Shown: positions 31,971-40,127, counted from the first letter of the stretch. The stretch: 40,326 nt of DNA from Bacillota bacterium (GCA_023404715.1 JAEYAR010000150.1:1-40326); one strand, 5' to 3'. Numbers and translations: made by a program. Notes: generated from the letters alone by a model not told the origin.

Positions 31971-32867
31971 ATGAAGGAGGCGTGGCTTGACCGGCTCGCA
32001 TCCCTGCGCGACGCCCTGATCGCGGGCGCGCTTTCGTGGGGGGCCCGCCTGCTCGTGGCCGCCGCCATCCTGCTGCTCGGCATGGCGCTCAAACGGCTGA
32101 TTCGCTCGGGCCTGATGCGCCTGCTCTCCCTCAGGCTGCCGCGCCTGGGCGCAGGGCCCGCGCAGCCGCCCGGCGCTTCGCCGCCGGACGTCGCGCGCAA
32201 GCATCGCACCCTGGAATCGCTCGTCCTGCACACCTACGACGCGGTCGCCTGGTTCATCCTCGCGGTTGCGGCGCTGAGCAGCCTGGGCGTCAACGTCGCC
32301 TCCATCCTCACCGTGGCGGGCGTCGGCGGTATCGCCGTGGGCCTAGGCGCGCAGACGATCGTCAAGGACGTGCTCGCGGGCGTGCTGATCCTGCTCGAGG
32401 AGCAGTACGCGGTGGGGGATACGGTCAGCCTCGCGGGCCTCACCGGCGAGGTGGAGCGCATGACGCTGCGCGTGACCGAGCTGCGTAGTTTTTCCGGCGA
32501 CCTGCACGTGATCCCCAACAGCGAAATCCGTACGGTCTCCAACCACACGCGCAGCTTTCACCGTGCGGTGGTCGATCTGTGCGTCGATGCCCGCGTGCCG
32601 CTGGAGCGCGTGACGCGCGTGCTGGAAGAGGCGCTGCAAGACTGCTATCCGGAGGTCTCCGGCCTTATCGACAGGCCGGAGATTCTGGGCGTCACGGATC
32701 TGACGGCGGACGGCGTCACGCTGCGCATATGCGCCAAGTGCGCGGCGGGCGAGCATTGGGCGGTGGAGCGCCAGCTGCGCCGGCGCATCAAGGATGCGTG
32801 CGATGCGGCGGGGATCGCCCTGTCCATCCCCCAACGCAGGGTATACATGGCCCGTGACACCGAATAG
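31971..32867 (+). CDS. mscS: Small-conductance mechanosensitive channel (MscS family)
   Basis: This 298-residue channel opens on membrane tension and releases solutes during osmotic downshift. Three hydrophobic segments (about 15-40, 85-110 and 115-140) match the MscS core; the third is the pore helix, SILTVAGVGGIAVGLGAQTI with the Gly/Ala pattern that packs the pore. The beta domain that follows starts with YAVGDTVSLAGLTGEVERM, with VIPNSEIRTVSNHTR as the second signature. The start at 31971 has GAGGGGGG upstream and a near-perfect promoter 27 bases before it; the longer open frame upstream overlaps the terminator. A linker of about 20 residues after the first helix (LGAGPAQPPGASPPDVAR) is Pro/Ala-rich. 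Confidence 0.93.
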   Translation: MKEAWLDRLASLRDALIAGALSWGARLLVAAAILLLGMALKRLIRSGLMRLLSLRLPRLGAGPAQPPGASPPDVARKHRTLESLVLHTYDAVAWFILAVAALSSLGVNVASILTVAGVGGIAVGLGAQTIVKDVLAGVLILLEEQYAVGDTVSLAGLTGEVERMTLRVTELRSFSGDLHVIPNSEIRTVSNHTRSFHRAVVDLCVDARVPLERVTRVLEEALQDCYPEVSGLIDRPEILGVTDLTADGVTLRICAKCAAGEHWAVERQLRRRIKDACDAAGIALSIPQRRVYMARDTE

Positions 32868-32906
32868 GCGCCGGGCCTTTCTTTTCACGACGAAGGAGGT
32901 AGCTTT

Positions 32907-33620
32907 ATGTCGAATCCAAACATCCCGACCCCGCACATCACCGCCAAAGGAGGCGATTTTGCCCCGACGGTGCTCATGCCCGGCGACCCGCTCCGGGCAA
33001 AATTCATCGCCGAAACATTCCTGGAAAGCCCGGCGCTCGTCAACGACGTGCGCGGCGTACAGGGCTATACCGGCCTGTATCAGGGGAAGCGCGTATCCGT
33101 CATGGCCTCGGGCATGGGTATGCCCTCCATCGGCATCTATTCTTATGAGCTGTTTAACTTTTACGGGGTGGAGGCGATCATCCGCATTGGCTCGGCGGGT
33201 ATGATCTCGCAGCGCCTCAAGGTGCGCGACATCGTCGCCGGCATGAGCGCCTATACGAATTCGAGCTTTGGCCGTCAGTTTGGCTTCGACGGCAACCTCG
33301 CGCCCTGCTGCGATTACGCCCTGCTGGAGCGGGCGGTTTCGGCTGCCCGCGCGCTCGGGCAGGAGCTGGTGGTCGGCGCGCTCTACGCCTCCGATACGTT
33401 TTACGACGAGTCGCGCCCCCTTTCAAAGCTGCAAAATCTAGGCGTGCTCGCGGTAGAGATGGAATCGGCCGCGCTCTACCTGAACGCCGCGCGCGCGGGG
33501 AAGAAGGCGCTTTGCCTATGCACCATTTCGGATAATCCCTTTACAGGCGAGGGGCTGTGCGCCGAGGACCGGCAGCTGACCTTTACGAAGATGATGGAAA
33601 TTGCCCTTACGATCGCCTAA
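32907..33620 (+). CDS. deoD: Purine nucleoside phosphorylase, DeoD type
   Basis: This 237-residue enzyme splits purine (deoxy)nucleosides with phosphate into base and (deoxy)ribose-1-phosphate in the cytoplasm. Recognisable are the phosphate loop VLMPGDPLRAKF (about 22-33), the conserved GMGMPSIGIYSYEL, RIGSAGMIS, the ribose-binding VEMESAALYLNAA and TISDNPFTGE, in which D209 corresponds to the general acid of the hexameric class. AAGGAGG precedes the ATG. The length is normal. It stands 39 bases after the channel gene and may be partly co-transcribed. DeoD names the hexameric class, which normally accepts both adenosine and guanosine. Confidence 0.95.
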   Translation: MSNPNIPTPHITAKGGDFAPTVLMPGDPLRAKFIAETFLESPALVNDVRGVQGYTGLYQGKRVSVMASGMGMPSIGIYSYELFNFYGVEAIIRIGSAGMISQRLKVRDIVAGMSAYTNSSFGRQFGFDGNLAPCCDYALLERAVSAARALGQELVVGALYASDTFYDESRPLSKLQNLGVLAVEMESAALYLNAARAGKKALCLCTISDNPFTGEGLCAEDRQLTFTKMMEIALTIA

Positions 33621-33698
33621 GGCGGCTGACAGAGGGGTGAGCGCGATTTTTGTCGAACGATTTTTCGCGCGGAAAAGCAGAAATTGTGTCGAAATACG

Positions 33699-33727
33699 TT
33701 GACGAACGCACGCGAAACGTGTATGCT
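33699..33727 (+). promoter_or_regulatory. Promoter of the 63-aa orphan gene
   Basis: TTGACG at 33699-33704 and TATGCT at 33722-33727 with 17-base spacing. The transcript would begin near 33735, leaving a leader of about 90 bases. The rest of 33621-33822 holds only the short repeats TTTTTCGCG and CGCGAAACG. Confidence 0.75.
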
Positions 33728-33822
33728 TGAGGCATGGAAAAATACCTATATACACGTTGAAAATGCTGGAAGATACGCTGAACAGCAAAAGACCAGAGGT
33801 GTGAGAAACAGGAGGTCGTCGC

Positions 33823-34014
33823 ATGGAAATGAACAAACAGGAACGCCGGATGCTGAAGCTATTCCGCTCATGCTCCGAAATACAAAAAATCCTCATCTTG
33901 GACGCTACGGAAGAAATGGTCGCATCCCAAAGCATTCCCACGATGAGCGCCCCCTGTAAAGAAACCCTGCCCGGCAAGAGCAACGTGCTCCCCTTCCGGC
34001 GGAAGAACGCATAA
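33823..34014 (+). CDS. Small orphan protein (63 aa)
   Basis: I do not recognise a family. The 63-residue product MEMNKQERRMLKLFRSCSEI continues with a short hydrophobic stretch and ends with FRRKNA. The N-terminal half looks helical and amphipathic (KLFRSCSEIQKILILDA), with no membrane helix long enough to anchor and no signal peptide. An AGGAGG seven bases before the ATG and a good promoter upstream make it a believable gene. Lower GC than its neighbours and the dispersed element directly after its stop suggest acquired DNA. It could be a regulator, a toxin-antitoxin component or a Spo0E-type small protein; none is proved. Confidence 0.65.
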   Translation: MEMNKQERRMLKLFRSCSEIQKILILDATEEMVASQSIPTMSAPCKETLPGKSNVLPFRRKNA

Positions 34015-34016
34015 TG

Positions 34017-34119
34017 ACGGGTGACTTTATCCTTCGAAAAATTGCATTTTGCGGAGGATAAATCCCGCCCCGCCGGCAAAGCCGGCCGATACGATTACAG
34101 TCTTGCAGACGGCTTTTGG
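34017..34119 (+). repeat. Dispersed intergenic element, copy 3 (about 100 bp)
   Basis: It starts three bases after the 63-aa gene with ACGGGTGACTTT and runs through AAATTGCAT, a GCCGGC/GCCGGC hairpin and the CGATACGATTACAGTCTTGC core to AGACGGCTTTTGG. It matches copy 1 (20782-20883, opposite strand) over its whole length. A terminator follows 35 bases further on. Like copy 1 it lies directly after a gene's stop codon. Confidence 0.85.
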
Positions 34120-34154
34120 TTTGTCTGTCTTCGATGGGTTTTATCAAAAATCTG

Positions 34155-34183
34155 GCGCGCGCCGCATCGGCGCGCGCTTTTTT
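34155..34183 (+). terminator. Strong rho-independent terminator
   Basis: A perfect 10-bp GC stem (34155-34164 with 34168-34177), a three-base loop and six T residues. It closes the transcript of the 63-aa gene and the element, and isolates the TetR promoter that starts seven bases later. Confidence 0.93.
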
Positions 34184-34189
34184 GCAGGC

Positions 34190-34218
34190 TTGACAGGGTC
34201 AGATCGGTCTGCTATACT
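34190..34218 (+). promoter_or_regulatory. Near-consensus promoter of the TetR operon
   Basis: TTGACA at 34190-34195 and TATACT at 34213-34218, 17 bases apart, 40 bases before the TetR ATG. Confidence 0.92.
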
Positions 34219-34228
34219 TTTTCTATCG

Positions 34229-34245
34229 ACCGACTGTCTGTCGGT
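34229..34245. promoter_or_regulatory. Probable TetR-family operator
   Basis: ACCGAC-TGTCT-GTCGGT is a perfect 6-bp inverted repeat with a five-base centre, placed just downstream of the -10 and across the likely transcription start. A bound TetR dimer would block its own promoter, so autorepression is inferred. The GTCGGT half sites resemble known TetR-family operators. Confidence 0.8.
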
Positions 34246-34257
34246 TAAGGAGGCAAT

Positions 34258-34908
34258 ATGCGCGTAGTGAAGGATGCCGAGGTGAGAAAAGGCGAGATTC
34301 TCGATGCCGCGGCGGCCCTGTTTTCGCAAAAGGGCTTCGATCATACCAGCACGCGGGACATCCTGCAGGCCGTGGGGATCGCGCGGGGCACGCTCTACCA
34401 TCACTTTAAGTCCAAAGAGGAGATCATGGATGCGCTCATCGCCCGGCATACCGAGCGTCTTCTCGCGCAGGCGCGGCAGGCCGCGCAGGATACGGCGGCG
34501 CCCGTTGAGCAGCGCGTCCTGCGCACCGTGATGGCGCTGCATGTGGACGAGGCGGAGGGGACAGACGGCAAGGCGATGCTCGACCACCTGCATAAACCGC
34601 AAAATGCGCTGATGCATCAAAAGACGAAACGCATCCTTCTGCGTCAGGTGCCGCAGCTGTTTTGCGATATCCTGAAGGACGGCATCGCGCAGGGGCTCTA
34701 TGAGACGGCCTATCCGCTTGAATGCATGGAGATGGCGGTTTGCTATCTGGATACCGTGCTGGATGAAGACGTCTTCGAGCTTACGGCGCGGCAGCGGCGG
34801 GTCAAGGTGGAGGCCCTGATCTGGGGTCTGGAAAGGCTGCTCGGCGTTCAGGCGGGGCGTTTTGCGTTTATCGCCCAGGCCTTTGGGGAAGGGGACGGCG
34901 GCGCCTGA
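34258..34908 (+). CDS. TetR-family transcriptional regulator
   Basis: This 216-residue regulator has an N-terminal DNA-binding helix-turn-helix at about residues 10-55 (EILDAAAALFSQKGFDHTST and ARGTLYHHFKSKEEIMDALI), typical of the family. The C-terminal ligand-binding half is divergent, with one LLRQVPQLFCDILKDGIAQ helix pattern. AGGAGG precedes the ATG. It is followed 79 bases later by an FtsX-type permease and its ATPase, so it probably controls their expression and its own, through the palindrome at 34229-34245. The effector is unknown; a substrate of the transporter or an envelope stress signal is plausible. Confidence 0.93.
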   Translation: MRVVKDAEVRKGEILDAAAALFSQKGFDHTSTRDILQAVGIARGTLYHHFKSKEEIMDALIARHTERLLAQARQAAQDTAAPVEQRVLRTVMALHVDEAEGTDGKAMLDHLHKPQNALMHQKTKRILLRQVPQLFCDILKDGIAQGLYETAYPLECMEMAVCYLDTVLDEDVFELTARQRRVKVEALIWGLERLLGVQAGRFAFIAQAFGEGDGGA

Positions 34909-34987
34909 GCGCGCCACAGCTTGCCGCTGCTGCCGGGCGGCTCGTTCGCATGAAATCCATTCGTCAATTGAAAAAGGTGGGGTGTGA

Positions 34988-37306
34988 ATGCAGCGCAGAA
35001 TGATCCGGCGCAGCGTCGCCGCGAATCGGGCTGTTTTGGCCGTTGCGACGCTGTTTGTCGCCGCGGCCGCGGCCCTGCTGTCGCTTTCGGCGATCCTCTT
35101 CCTGGACCTCTTCGGATCGATCGACCGGCTCATGCGGGAGGCAAAGACGCCCCATTTCATGCAAATGCATGCCGGCGCGCTCGACCGGGCGGCGCTCGAG
35201 GCCTTTGCCGGCGAGCGGGAGGACGTCGACTCGTTTCAAATCGCTGAATTCCTCAACGTGGACGGCGCGCTGATCCGCATCGGTCAGGGCAGCCTCGCGG
35301 CCAGCGTTCAGGATAACGGCTTTTGCGTGCAGAACGAGCGGTTCGACTATTTGCTCGACCTGGACGGCGCGCGCGTGCAGCCCCGGGCAGGGGAGCTATA
35401 CGTGCCCGTGTGCTATTTGCAGGACGGGACGGCGGCGCTGGGGGATCGGGCGGTCGTGTGCGGGCGCGATTTTAAGGTAGCCGGCTTTGTGCGGGATTCT
35501 CAGATGAATTCGGCGCTCGCCTCCTCCAAGCGCTTCGTCGTCAGCGAGGCGGATTACGCCGCGCTCAGGCCCTCGGGCAGCGTCGAATACCTGATCGAAT
35601 TCCGGCTGAAAGACCGCGCGTCGCTCGGGGCGTTCGAGGCCGCCTACAGCGCGGCGGGGCTGAGCGCAGGCGGCCCTGCGCTCACCTGGCCGCTGTTTAG
35701 GCTGATGAGCGCGATTTCGGATGGCATCCTCATCGGCCTGCTGCTGGCGACCGCCTCGCTCGTCGTCCTCATCGCGCTGCTGTGTATCCGCTTTACGCTG
35801 CTGGCGAAGATGGAGGACGACCGGCGCGAGATCGGCGTCCTCAAGGCCGTCGGCATGCGCACGGCCGACATACAGGGGCTGTACATGAGGCTCTATGGCG
35901 CCGTGGCGGCGGCGGGCAGCGCGTTGGGCTTCGCGCTTTCCCTCTCGCTTAAGGGGCCTTTGCAGCAGGGCATCCGGCTCCATTTCGGCGGCGGGGGCGG
36001 GGAGACGGGGGCGCTCGCGCTGGGGGCTATCCTCGTGCTCTCGATGTTCGGCGTGATCCTTGTGTGCGAGCGGCGCATGCTCAGGCGCTTTCGCGCGATA
36101 TCCGCCGTGCAGGCGCTGCGCATCGGCGCGGGGGAGGAGGCGGCGGGCGGCCGGCGCGCGCTGCGGCTGCGGTTGGGACGCGTGCTTTCCGTCAACGGCT
36201 GGCTAGGTGTCCGGGATGTCTTCGCGCGAAGCTCCCTTTATAGCACCATGTTGCTCGTCGTCGTCCTGTCCGCGTTTATCCTGATCGTGCCGCAGAACCT
36301 GTATCACACCCTCGCCGGAGAGGGGATCGTGGCCTATATGGGCGTAGGCCGCTGCGACATCCGCCTAGACGTTCAGCAGACCGGGCAAATCGAGGAAAAG
36401 GCCGCTGCCGTCGCCGCGGCCCTGGAGGCGGATCCGGCCATCGGCCGCTCTGCGCTTTTGACGGCAAAGACGTTCGGCGTGCGGCTACAAGACGGGTCGT
36501 CTGAGCGCATCCGGGTGGAACTGGGCGACCATGTGGTTTTTCCGCTTGCGTGCGCGCAGGGGCGCATGCCCGCGTCGCCGGACGAGATCGCCCTGTCGGC
36601 CCTGAACGCCGAAGCCCTGGGCAAGCGCGTCGGCGACCGGCTCGTGCTGCTCAGCGACGCGGGGGAGAGGGAGCTCACCGTTTGCGGCGTCTATTCGGAC
36701 ATCACCCAGGGCGGCAAGACGGCCAAAGCGGTCTTTCAAGCCGCCGGTACGCCGGCTTCCTGGTGCGTGCTTAGCGCGTCCGTGCGTGATCCGGCGCAGC
36801 TGGCCGCAACCCTGGCCGCATACGCGCGGCGCTTCCCCTTCGCGAAGGTCTCGGGGATCGACGAATACGTGGCGCAGACGTTCGGGCCGACGCTTCGCTC
36901 GGTCCGTACGGCGGCGCAGGCCGCCGTTCTCGTCGCCGTTTCGATGACGCTGCTGGTCACGTTGCTGCTCATGAAGCTGCTGTCCGTCAAGGACAGGCAT
37001 GCCATCGCGGTGCTGCGCGCCGTGGGCTTTACCCGCGGAGACATCGCTCGCCAATACGCGTGGCGCACCGGGACGGTGCTGGCGGCGGGCATCCTCCTGG
37101 GCACGCTGCTGGCCGGGACGCTGGGGGAAGGGCTGGCCGGATCGGCCATCGCCGCGTTTGGGGCGGCCGCGTTTCGCTTTTCGATCGATCCCTGGGCCAC
37201 CTATATTTTCGCGCCGCTCGCCATGTCGCTCGTAGCGTTCACGGCGACCTTATGGGGGATGCGGGGTGCGGGCGACGTGCGCCTGCAGGAGGCCATGAAG
37301 GAGTAA
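34988..37306 (+). CDS. FtsX/MacB-type ABC transporter permease (double-half)
   Basis: This 772-residue permease has two FtsX modules: an N-terminal helix (about 14-40), a first extracellular domain (45-235), helices at about 240-268, 300-321 and 341-361, then a second half with a helix near 417-437, a second extracellular domain (445-635) and three helices from about 642 to 762. The coupling motif DRREIGVLKAVGM near 277 and its partner DRHAIAVLRAVGF near 670 are characteristic. The GTG at 34985 or the ATG at 34988 could serve as start; AAAAAGGTGGGG precedes both. The ATPase gene follows within three bases of the stop. Such pairs export or extract lipids or peptides, including antimicrobial peptides. 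Confidence 0.92.
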   Translation: MQRRMIRRSVAANRAVLAVATLFVAAAAALLSLSAILFLDLFGSIDRLMREAKTPHFMQMHAGALDRAALEAFAGEREDVDSFQIAEFLNVDGALIRIGQGSLAASVQDNGFCVQNERFDYLLDLDGARVQPRAGELYVPVCYLQDGTAALGDRAVVCGRDFKVAGFVRDSQMNSALASSKRFVVSEADYAALRPSGSVEYLIEFRLKDRASLGAFEAAYSAAGLSAGGPALTWPLFRLMSAISDGILIGLLLATASLVVLIALLCIRFTLLAKMEDDRREIGVLKAVGMRTADIQGLYMRLYGAVAAAGSALGFALSLSLKGPLQQGIRLHFGGGGGETGALALGAILVLSMFGVILVCERRMLRRFRAISAVQALRIGAGEEAAGGRRALRLRLGRVLSVNGWLGVRDVFARSSLYSTMLLVVVLSAFILIVPQNLYHTLAGEGIVAYMGVGRCDIRLDVQQTGQIEEKAAAVAAALEADPAIGRSALLTAKTFGVRLQDGSSERIRVELGDHVVFPLACAQGRMPASPDEIALSALNAEALGKRVGDRLVLLSDAGERELTVCGVYSDITQGGKTAKAVFQAAGTPASWCVLSASVRDPAQLAATLAAYARRFPFAKVSGIDEYVAQTFGPTLRSVRTAAQAAVLVAVSMTLLVTLLLMKLLSVKDRHAIAVLRAVGFTRGDIARQYAWRTGTVLAAGILLGTLLAGTLGEGLAGSAIAAFGAAAFRFSIDPWATYIFAPLAMSLVAFTATLWGMRGAGDVRLQEAMKE

Positions 37307-37309
37307 ACG

Positions 37310-38068
37310 ATGAAACAATTGTTGTGTGGGATGAACGTTCAGAAGGCCTATGTGATCGGGGATGTCCGGCATCCTGTGCTGGGCGGCGTGTCCGTTCAGG
37401 TGAACGCAGGCGAGTTTGTATCGGTGATGGGCCCGTCCGGCTCGGGAAAATCTACGCTGCTCTACGCGCTCAGCGGGATGGACCGCATCGACGGCGGTTC
37501 GGTCACGTTCGAGGGGCGGGACCTGTCCGCGCTATCGGACGACGCGCTTTCAGACCTGCGGCGCACGCGGATGGGCTTCGTGTTTCAGCAGCCTACGCTG
37601 CTCAAGGACCTCAATCTTTTGGATAATATCATCTTGCCGCTCATGCGGGATCACCGCAGGGACGTCGGGGCCCTGACCCAAAGGGCACGGGAGCTGATGC
37701 GGCGCGTAGGGATCGGGGACTTGGCGGAGCGGGGCGTCGCCCAGGTATCCGGCGGGCAGCTGCAGCGCGCGGGGATCTGTCGCGCCCTCCTTTGCGGGCC
37801 GAGGATCATCTTTGCGGACGAGCCGACGGGCGCGCTGAACTCCAAGTCGGCGGCGGAGGTCATGGCCCTGCTGTCGCAGATCAACGCGGAGGGCACGGCC
37901 ATCCTGTTGATCACCCACGATGCGCAGATCGCCGCACGGACGCGGCGCGTGCTCTACATGCGAGACGGCCGGATCGTGGGCAGGACGGACATGCCCGCCT
38001 ACGATCCGGCGCAGCACGCGGCGCGGGTGGAGGCGATCGCGCGGGAGATGCGCCGGATCGGGATATAG
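37310..38068 (+). CDS. ABC transporter ATP-binding protein (MacB/LolD class)
   Basis: This 252-residue ATPase drives the adjacent permease. Walker A is GPSGSGKST near residues 41-49, the Q-loop FVFQQPTLL near 90, the signature VSGGQLQR near 146 (V replaces the usual L), Walker B RIIFADEPTGAL near 164-175 and the switch histidine in LLITHDAQ near 200. These motifs and the position after a double-FtsX permease place it in the MacB/LolD class. It begins three bases after the permease stop, with AAGGAG inside the permease's last codons. It is the only ABC ATPase gene in the window, and its neighbours make it the partner of the permease here, not of the other permeases. Confidence 0.95.
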   Translation: MKQLLCGMNVQKAYVIGDVRHPVLGGVSVQVNAGEFVSVMGPSGSGKSTLLYALSGMDRIDGGSVTFEGRDLSALSDDALSDLRRTRMGFVFQQPTLLKDLNLLDNIILPLMRDHRRDVGALTQRARELMRRVGIGDLAERGVAQVSGGQLQRAGICRALLCGPRIIFADEPTGALNSKSAAEVMALLSQINAEGTAILLITHDAQIAARTRRVLYMRDGRIVGRTDMPAYDPAQHAARVEAIAREMRRIGI

Positions 38069-38110
38069 GGCGCATGCCGCACGGCCTAGGCGCCCGAGAC
38101 GGCGAGGGGC

Positions 38111-38743
38111 TTACAGCGTTACAGCCATGTCATAAAGGTAAAACTCCAGTTCGCCCCTTTGCCCATTGATCTGGACGGATTGTTTATATTGCTGCCGGCG
38201 GACCATGCCTTGGTGCTCATAAAAGCCAAAATTGCAACTGGTATCCGTATAGAGATAGAATTCGCCTATCCTTTCGCTTCTCATATAGGCCAACAGGGAA
38301 TGAAACAGTTTTTTGCCGATTCCCAGGCCTCTGTACGCCGGGGATAATGCGAACAGAGCGATTTCCCCTTTATATGTTTTACTGCACTGCTTTAGGAGCA
38401 TGCGATCTACGCCGTCAACGTCTTTGTAGAAGCTCAATAGATCCCTTCCTTCTTTTGAGACGAGCATCTCGCATAAGGCAAATATTTGCCGAAGACGATA
38501 TGGAAGGGGGGAACGGTGTTTTTCAATGCTCTTTCCCAGAATCAGGCCGACTGGAACACCGTCAACCTCCGCTACCTGTGTAAAGGTCTGATTTGCCAGG
38601 CTGGTTGCCAGGTAGACCTTTGCCAGCTTTTTGGCTGTTTGGGGGGTAGCGAACTTATCGTAGTTCCATGTGATTCGTATTACATCTTCCAATGCGGGTA
38701 AGTCTTCTTTTTTTAACGCTCTGAGTGTCACTTTGTTTTCCAT
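38111..38743 (-). CDS. GNAT-family N-acetyltransferase under MerR-type promoter
   Basis: This 210-residue acetyltransferase has the GNAT acetyl-CoA loop SPAYRGLGIGKKLFHSLLAY (about residues 133-152), preceded by EIALFALSP and followed by YLYTDTSCNFGFYEHQGM. The N-terminal MENKVTLRALKKEDLPALED is the usual start of the fold. AAGGA precedes the ATG. Its promoter at 38782-38812 has the 19-base spacer used by MerR-type activators, and a MerR gene diverges from it. The family acetylates small amines or proteins; a drug- or toxin-acetylating role fits MerR control, but the substrate is not identified. Compared with the GNAT at 29033 it is longer and not obviously a close relative. Confidence 0.92.
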   Translation of the reverse strand: MENKVTLRALKKEDLPALEDVIRITWNYDKFATPQTAKKLAKVYLATSLANQTFTQVAEVDGVPVGLILGKSIEKHRSPLPYRLRQIFALCEMLVSKEGRDLLSFYKDVDGVDRMLLKQCSKTYKGEIALFALSPAYRGLGIGKKLFHSLLAYMRSERIGEFYLYTDTSCNFGFYEHQGMVRRQQYKQSVQINGQRGELEFYLYDMAVTL

Positions 38744-38781
38744 AGTTCATCTTTTCCTTTCCGTCTGGTGGATGCGCCCTC

Positions 38782-38812
38782 ATCATAAACTATCTAGCAA
38801 GTGTAAAGTCAA
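38782..38812 (-). promoter_or_regulatory. MerR-type promoter (19-bp spacer) driving the GNAT gene
   Basis: On the minus strand TTGACT (38812-38807) and TATGAT (38787-38782) are separated by 19 bases instead of 17. MerR-family activators twist exactly such promoters into shape. The spacer contains an imperfect dyad. The -35 overlaps the ribosome binding site of the divergent MerR gene, so regulator binding could also affect its own expression. Confidence 0.88.
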
Positions 38813-38823
38813 GGAGTTTTTTT

Positions 38824-39636
38824 ATGAACCAGCGTATCAAACTGACCACTGCGCAATTTGCAAGGCTACACAATGTAAACAGAAGAACCTTGCATTACTA
38901 TGATCATATCGGTCTGTTTTCGCCGCGATATAAAGGGGAAAACGGATACCGGTATTACGACTATTCGCAGAGCATAGATTTTGCGTATATCCGAATGCTG
39001 AAAGAAATAGATCTAAGTATTGAAGAAATCAAAAAAGTGATCCATGCATTCAATGAAGAAGAATTTCTGGATACGATGACATGTAAACAAAAAGAAATAG
39101 ATATGAAAATTGAAAGGCTAAAAAACATCAAAACAATTTTGGCCCAAAAGCAAGAGCATCTTCTGCTGTGTCGGCGAATAAATGATATGGATATAAAGGT
39201 AACCGACCTGAAAGCGGAATACCTGTTGACGGTTCCGTACGACTTTGAAGAGGATAATGCGACCCAAGTTTTTCAATATATCCAGAGCGTTTGGTCTCCT
39301 GAGCAGTATAGAGCGGGCGTAGGCAGTTACATTTCTTTGGGAAAGATACAGGCGGGACAGTTTGATAGTTACGACGGGTTGTATGCATTAACGACGGAGG
39401 ACCAAGGACAAGACAACCCGCAGGACGGCCTTTTATTAAAGCCCCAAGGGATATATCTATGCGGATATTTGAAAGGCGCATGGAATAGGTTGCCGGAGCT
39501 ATACGGGAAAATGCTTGAGTATGCGCATTTACACCGACTTCATTTGACGGGATATGCCTTTGAATACGGGATCAATGATTTTATGATCGCCAGCGACGAA
39601 GAATACATTACGCAGATTGCGATTAGAATCCAATAA
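38824..39636 (+). CDS. MerR-family activator with GyrI-like effector domain
   Basis: This 270-residue regulator has a MerR winged helix at about residues 7-75 (FARLHNVNRRTLHYYDHIG and YRYYDYSQSIDFAYI), a coiled-coil dimerisation helix (about 80-118) and a C-terminal GyrI/AraC-effector-like domain of about 150 residues that in relatives such as BltR or BmrR senses drugs. The ATG follows AAGGAG by seven bases. It diverges from a GNAT gene and overlaps its 19-bp-spacer promoter, so it is probably its activator. Base composition is AT-rich relative to the neighbours, suggesting that regulator and GNAT were acquired together. The inducer is unknown. Confidence 0.93.
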   Translation: MNQRIKLTTAQFARLHNVNRRTLHYYDHIGLFSPRYKGENGYRYYDYSQSIDFAYIRMLKEIDLSIEEIKKVIHAFNEEEFLDTMTCKQKEIDMKIERLKNIKTILAQKQEHLLLCRRINDMDIKVTDLKAEYLLTVPYDFEEDNATQVFQYIQSVWSPEQYRAGVGSYISLGKIQAGQFDSYDGLYALTTEDQGQDNPQDGLLLKPQGIYLCGYLKGAWNRLPELYGKMLEYAHLHRLHLTGYAFEYGINDFMIASDEEYITQIAIRIQ

Positions 39637-39671
39637 GGCCGGTCTGCGTTCAAAAGAAATGGAGGAAAACG

Positions 39672-40109
39672 ATGATGATTACACGCCTTGGGCACATTGC
39701 GATGCGGACGCGCGATCTCCCGCAGAGTTTACGGTTTTATACGGACGTTCTGGGCCTGCAGGAGGCTTTCCGTCTCTATGGCGAAGACGGCGCATTGGGC
39801 GCCGTGTACGTATATATCGCCCCATATCAATTTCTGGAGCTGTTTGCGAACGGCGAAAGGCCCGCAGAGCGCGGGGCGGACGTGATCGGCGTTTGCCACC
39901 TGTGCCTGGAGGTAACCGATATCCACGAGGCGTACGCGCGCGTAAGGGAGCGCGGCGGGCCGCTGGACTCCGAGATTGTCGTCGGGAAGGCCAAATGCCT
40001 GCAATTCTGGACCCATGATCCGGACGGCAACCCCGTCGAGTTGATGGCGTTACCGGAAGAATCGCTGCAGGCCCAGGCCACCCGGCGCCTCGCCCCCGAC
40101 GCAGATTGA
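39672..40109 (+). CDS. VOC superfamily (glyoxalase/dioxygenase-type) protein
   Basis: This 145-residue protein has the paired beta-alpha-beta-beta-beta modules of the VOC fold, starting RLGHIAMRTRDLPQSLRFYT with DVLGLQEAFR, and ending WTHDPDGNPVELM. Likely metal ligands are H8 or H9, E56 region, H77 in GVCHLCLEV and E in NPVELM, giving the family's H/E-x-H/E pattern. GGAGGAAAAC precedes the ATG (a second ATG follows directly). It follows the MerR gene by 35 bases and could be co-transcribed, but composition is GC-rich again. The reaction could be glyoxalase I, fosfomycin-type resistance or a related lyase; sequence does not decide. Confidence 0.9.
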   Translation: MMITRLGHIAMRTRDLPQSLRFYTDVLGLQEAFRLYGEDGALGAVYVYIAPYQFLELFANGERPAERGADVIGVCHLCLEVTDIHEAYARVRERGGPLDSEIVVGKAKCLQFWTHDPDGNPVELMALPEESLQAQATRRLAPDAD

Positions 40110-40127
40110 CTGTTTTCGAGAGAATTT

